The notes under the pieces: generated by a model | The model's database searches: none | What the model saw: the letters and a program-made list of their open reading frames with translations, nothing else | Told to the model about the DNA's origin: nothing | Translations under genes and position numbers: made by a program | In this document: in pieces, positions 60,901 to 64,000 of the stretch | Layout: each line of letters begins with the position of its first letter | Position numbering within the stretch: the first letter of the stretch is position 1 | Assembly: GCA_023055505.1 (NCBI GenBank) | Contig: JALIRH010000045.1 | Span: 2,046,001 to 2,110,000 of the forward strand | DNA length: 64,000 bases | Direction of reading: 5' to 3' | Origin: Callipepla californica brunnescens | Taxonomy: Eukaryota > Chordata > Aves > Galliformes > Odontophoridae

Positions 60901-63190
60901 AGGTCTCTGGCAGGGAGTTAGTGGTGAAGTTAGTTAGTTACCTTCACTAAGTAGTCCTGCCTTCCCAGGTCCCCCCATCCCCATGGAAACCACATAAATA
61001 CATTTGCACAAACCACAGAAATGCAGTTGCAACAGTAACTGGTTCAAAATACCCTATTCCTGTGACAGTAGCAGTACCTGTACCTTCACAAATCCATTCT
61101 CCCCAGCACAAGAAGCAGTAGAAATGTGACCTGGAGAGGTGACCCTGCCCTGCGAAGGAGACTCCAATGCGAGAACAGCCAAGGCATGTCATCCCTGCAA
61201 TTATGAGCATCTGCACCAAGTGACTCAACTGTTAATGTGGTTTTCAAACAAGTCATGCTACTTCTTACGTGGATCAGAGCAGCATGTTCACGTCCTGCTT
61301 GTTTCAGGCACGTTAAAGCAGCCGTTGACCTATGACAGAGGGAATGGAGGTTTGTAGCTCAGGAGCTGTTAGTGGGACAGGAAGGTCCCTGAGCTTTTCC
61401 AGCCTCGGTACTAATTACCTGCATGTGGCTCAGTTTAAGGGCTTTGCTCTTTCCCTGCCCCTTTCTGGCAAGCATTTGCAGAATAATCACCAGCTGGGAA
61501 GTTCTGTCTGTCACAGCTGAGCAGTGCCTTTGTTACCATGACTGGACACTTTCCCTAATGCTAAAGAGGGATATTAAGAAGGGCAGTGAACACAGCAAAG
61601 GTCTCTTATTGTCACAGCTTGTCTGGTTTAAAGCTAAAAATAGGTGTGTGTAGAGATGAGTCTTTTATCTTCTGAAGCCTCAGTGGCCACTGATGTTTGG
61701 GATTTCTGCTTTTGGGATACGTAGTGAAGCTGCAAACCAGGATGTGAAAGAAATGCAGGGAGCGTTATCAGCAGGGGGCTCGTGCTGCTGTGTCTCGTGG
61801 TGGCCACTGCTTTCATGACGTTTGCCAAGCTGGTCTCAAGTTTTTGCGTGCTCAGAAGTCTCCCTTTGTGTGCTCCAGCATCTTTGTTCGTGCGTGTGCT
61901 GTTGTGTGTAGGCAGTTGTGCCTGCCTTAGGAATTCAGAGCAGATGCTGAGGTCTAATAGAGGGAATGAACGTGTGAGTTGAGTGTGGGGAAAAAACAAT
62001 CAGGTACAGGTTTATAACAGTTGCTGTGTGTAGAGCTCTGTGGCTGCTGTGTGCTCTTTAGAACAGAGGAGATCTTCAGAGAGGTTTACAGCACAGTGCT
62101 CTAGAACACTGGAACCATCACTGAGATCTTGTTTACGTGGGGCAGCTCAGAGGCAGCAGTGGCACTGTTTGAGGCCGTTCAGCTGGAGGAGCTGGGCTGG
62201 GGCCGTGTGCCAAAAGCCTGCAGGGACCGTGTGAGCTGGGCCACGAGCCGGGGTGCAGGTCTGAGCCCGCTGGGAGCAGCTGGGTGACACAGGGCGGTGC
62301 TATTTTTGAATGGAAAACGAAATCTGGAAGGGCTATAAAAAGAGACGTGGCGAGGGCCGCAGAAATTTTTTTGCTACGTCATCTCCAGATCGGGGTGGCT
62401 GATGAAAGCTGTCCGTTCTGCGAGGAGATCTACATCTGTTGCAGGCTGTCAGGGGTAGAGGTCTCTGCTCCTGGTTAGGCGTTCCTTGGTCAGCAGAAAC
62501 CTGCAATGCAGCATCAGGAGAAGAGGAGAAACTTTATTGCGCGGGAATCTTTTGAACTTCTTCCACATCTGATTGCCAAAGCCTTTCCCTCCCTCTTCCA
62601 GCATCCGGATGGATGCACGTGCTGCTTACTCTTCTTTTCAGCTGAGCTGAATTCTAGGCAGGCTTCAAAAAGCAGAGGCGTCCGTGCCCTTGTAGCATCC
62701 TGACTTCCTAAGGAGCTGCCCAGGTGGGGTGAAGGCTGTGGGGTTCACTTTTTCCAACAAAGGTACTTCTTTGGGGTGTAAGAACAGAGCTGATCCTGTG
62801 CTGGGCTGCTGGTAATGTGCTGTCCTGATGCCCTTCTTGGCACTGTCTCCTCGTTCACCTGAAGACTGATTGCTCCAAGGTGCTGCGTGGAGCTGCTGGG
62901 ACAGGAGAGCTGGGATGGGGGTGTCCGGTGAGGGACAGAGCAGGGCGTGCTGAGGCACAGAGAGCACAGCACGGCTCTGCTGCCCGGAGCTGGGCACTGT
63001 TCCTTGGGGGCCGTGCTTCGTGCAGTCAGGAGGCAGCGCCTGGCTGCTTGGCGCAGGAATCCGAGGCAAAAGGAGGGGAAAAAAAACCCCAACAAGTCGC
63101 CAGGACGTGCGGGTGTGGCCGTGCACAACGCGGCTCTGCCCAACTCTGCAGCAGAGCAGCGCAGCGCTGGCTCCCTGTGCTATAAGCCAG
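57908..63190. other. Probable intron or intergenic DNA
   Basis: 5.3 kb with no conserved coding exon, RNA gene or array seen. Contains a CR1 scrap at about 60415-60485 and a short A-run near 59755-59767. It is probably the first long intron of the gene starting at 57.2 kb, but that is inference. Confidence 0.4.
60415..60485 (+). mobile_element. CR1 LINE 3'-terminal scrap
   Basis: GGTTGGATTTGGTGATCTCC followed by AGAGGTCCCTTCCAGCCCCT is the hallmark 3' end of CR1 on the + strand. Only about 70 bp is recognisable. Confidence 0.8.
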
Positions 63191-63199
63191 CCTACACTT

Positions 63200-64000
63200 C
63201 CCATCAGCCCCCGCGGCCCCGCTCTGCGCATGCGCGCGGGGCGGAGGGGCGCGGCGCCTCGAGCGCCCCCTGCCGGCGGGAGGAGCGCGGCGGGCGGACA
63301 ATGGGCGCCACGCCCCGCCCCCTCCCGCACTGCAGCGCCCCCTCCCGCAGTGCAGCGCGCGGCTCTGCGGGGCCCCCTGGCTGCGGGAGCGCGGGCGGTG
63401 CGATGCGCACTGCGGCCGCAGGGGGCGCTGCGGCGCGCGTTGCCTCCTCCCCCCCCCCACACCCCCCCCCCCCCCCCCGCTCCCTCCTCCCTCCCTCCCT
63501 CCGTGCATTCTCCGGTTGAAGGGAGGGGGAGGGCAGAGAAAGCGCCCGGCCGCCATTTTCCGAAGCCGCACCGCCGCCGCCGCGCTCTCCCGGAGCGGGG
63601 GGGGAAAGGAAGGAAAGCACCGCAGCGCCCGCACCGCTCCGCGCCGGGCCCGCCCCGCAGCCAGCCCGGCGCGCCCCGAACCGGGGGTGGGGGGGCTCGT
63701 GTCGCGTGTCCCCCCCCCACCCCCCCCCCCCCCACGCCCCGCGGCACCGCCGGTTCCCGGTTCGGAGCGCGGCCGCCGCTCTGCGCCCGCACCGAGGGAG
63801 CGCGCCGAGCCCATCCCCCCTCCGCCGCCGCCGCCGGGGCGGACCCGAGCGGGCGGGTGGGCGGGGGGGGCGCCGGGGCTGGCGGTGCCCGTGGCGGCTG
63901 CGGCACCGCACTGCCCCCCCCCCCCTCGTTGCCGCCGCCGCCGCCGCCGCCGCTTTGCAAACTGCGCCCATTTTGCGCGGGGTCGGCCCGCGCCCGCCGC
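63200..64000. promoter_or_regulatory. CpG island, probable promoter; direction unresolved
   Basis: Dense CpG sequence running to the window edge, with GCC triplet runs, long C tracts (about 63450-63478 and 63708-63733) and no TATA box. GGCCGCCATTTTCC at about 63548-63561 is a strong YY1-type element of the kind found at start sites of housekeeping genes. It could be an alternative or next-gene promoter on + or a bidirectional one. The 431-codon frame on the - strand is composition-driven, not supported as a gene. Confidence 0.7.
63548..63561. promoter_or_regulatory. YY1-like motif (GCCGCCATTTT) in the CpG island
   Basis: The reverse complement AAAATGGCGGC fits the YY1 consensus. In many mammalian and avian CpG promoters this motif sits at or just downstream of the start site. 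Which strand is transcribed is not decidable here. Confidence 0.5.

Noticed and set aside
62665..63971. 431- and 255-codon frames on the - strand in the right-hand CpG island
   Set aside because: Gly/Ala/Arg/Pro-rich low-complexity translations from GC-rich DNA. The part outside the island shows no conserved peptide.

Overview
The window is vertebrate nuclear DNA, almost certainly from a galliform bird and most likely chicken. Genes are split into many short exons with GT-AG introns, promoters are CpG-rich with long C/G runs, and the interspersed repeats I can recognise are all truncated CR1 LINEs, the main avian retrotransposon. The gene set (DDX42, a PTH3R-type receptor, MYL4, CDC27) matches what I recall of chicken chromosome 27. 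The species and chromosome are inference from memory and were not checked by alignment.

Layout. (1) 1-12,060: the 3' part of DDX42 on the + strand, 14 coding exons from about residue 144 of the human protein to the stop, with a 13-residue coding minisatellite in the last exon. (2) 14,746-18,766: a complete 13-exon class B GPCR of the parathyroid hormone receptor family on the - strand, convergent with DDX42. It is best called PTH3R, a paralogue that mammals have lost. (3) 21,389-25,635: MYL4 (embryonic/atrial essential myosin light chain) on the + strand, divergent from PTH3R, with a TATA box and a separate 3'UTR exon. (4) 27,705-28,300: a truncated CR1 next to an unusual 20-22 bp tandem repeat (28,537-28,805) and the CDC27 CpG promoter. 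(5) 29,000-53,730: complete CDC27 (APC3) on the + strand, 19 coding exons, 834 predicted residues, with a 5.3 kb first intron. (6) 53,736-57,170: intergenic, with a CR1 scrap and a degenerate ~30 bp minisatellite. (7) 57,177-57,907: the 5' end of another + strand gene that I do not recognise, with a CpG promoter carrying paired CCAAT boxes, a non-coding first exon and a second exon encoding only nine residues. (8) 57,908-64,000: the probable first long intron of that gene or intergenic DNA, ending in a second strong CpG island with a YY1-like site.

The genes do not form one pathway: an RNA helicase linked to splicing, a hormone receptor, a sarcomeric light chain and a core subunit of the mitotic ubiquitin ligase. 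All exon boundaries were read by hand from splice consensus and reading frame, and the reading frame is maintained across every junction within each of the four genes. I found no tRNA, rRNA, CRISPR, prokaryotic-type system or endogenous retrovirus. I see no clear previously undescribed system. The most unusual items are the repeat array at the CDC27 promoter, the DDX42 coding minisatellite, an extra segment near the CDC27 C-terminus, a GC-AG intron in the PTH receptor and a cell-cycle-type promoter layout at 57.2 kb.
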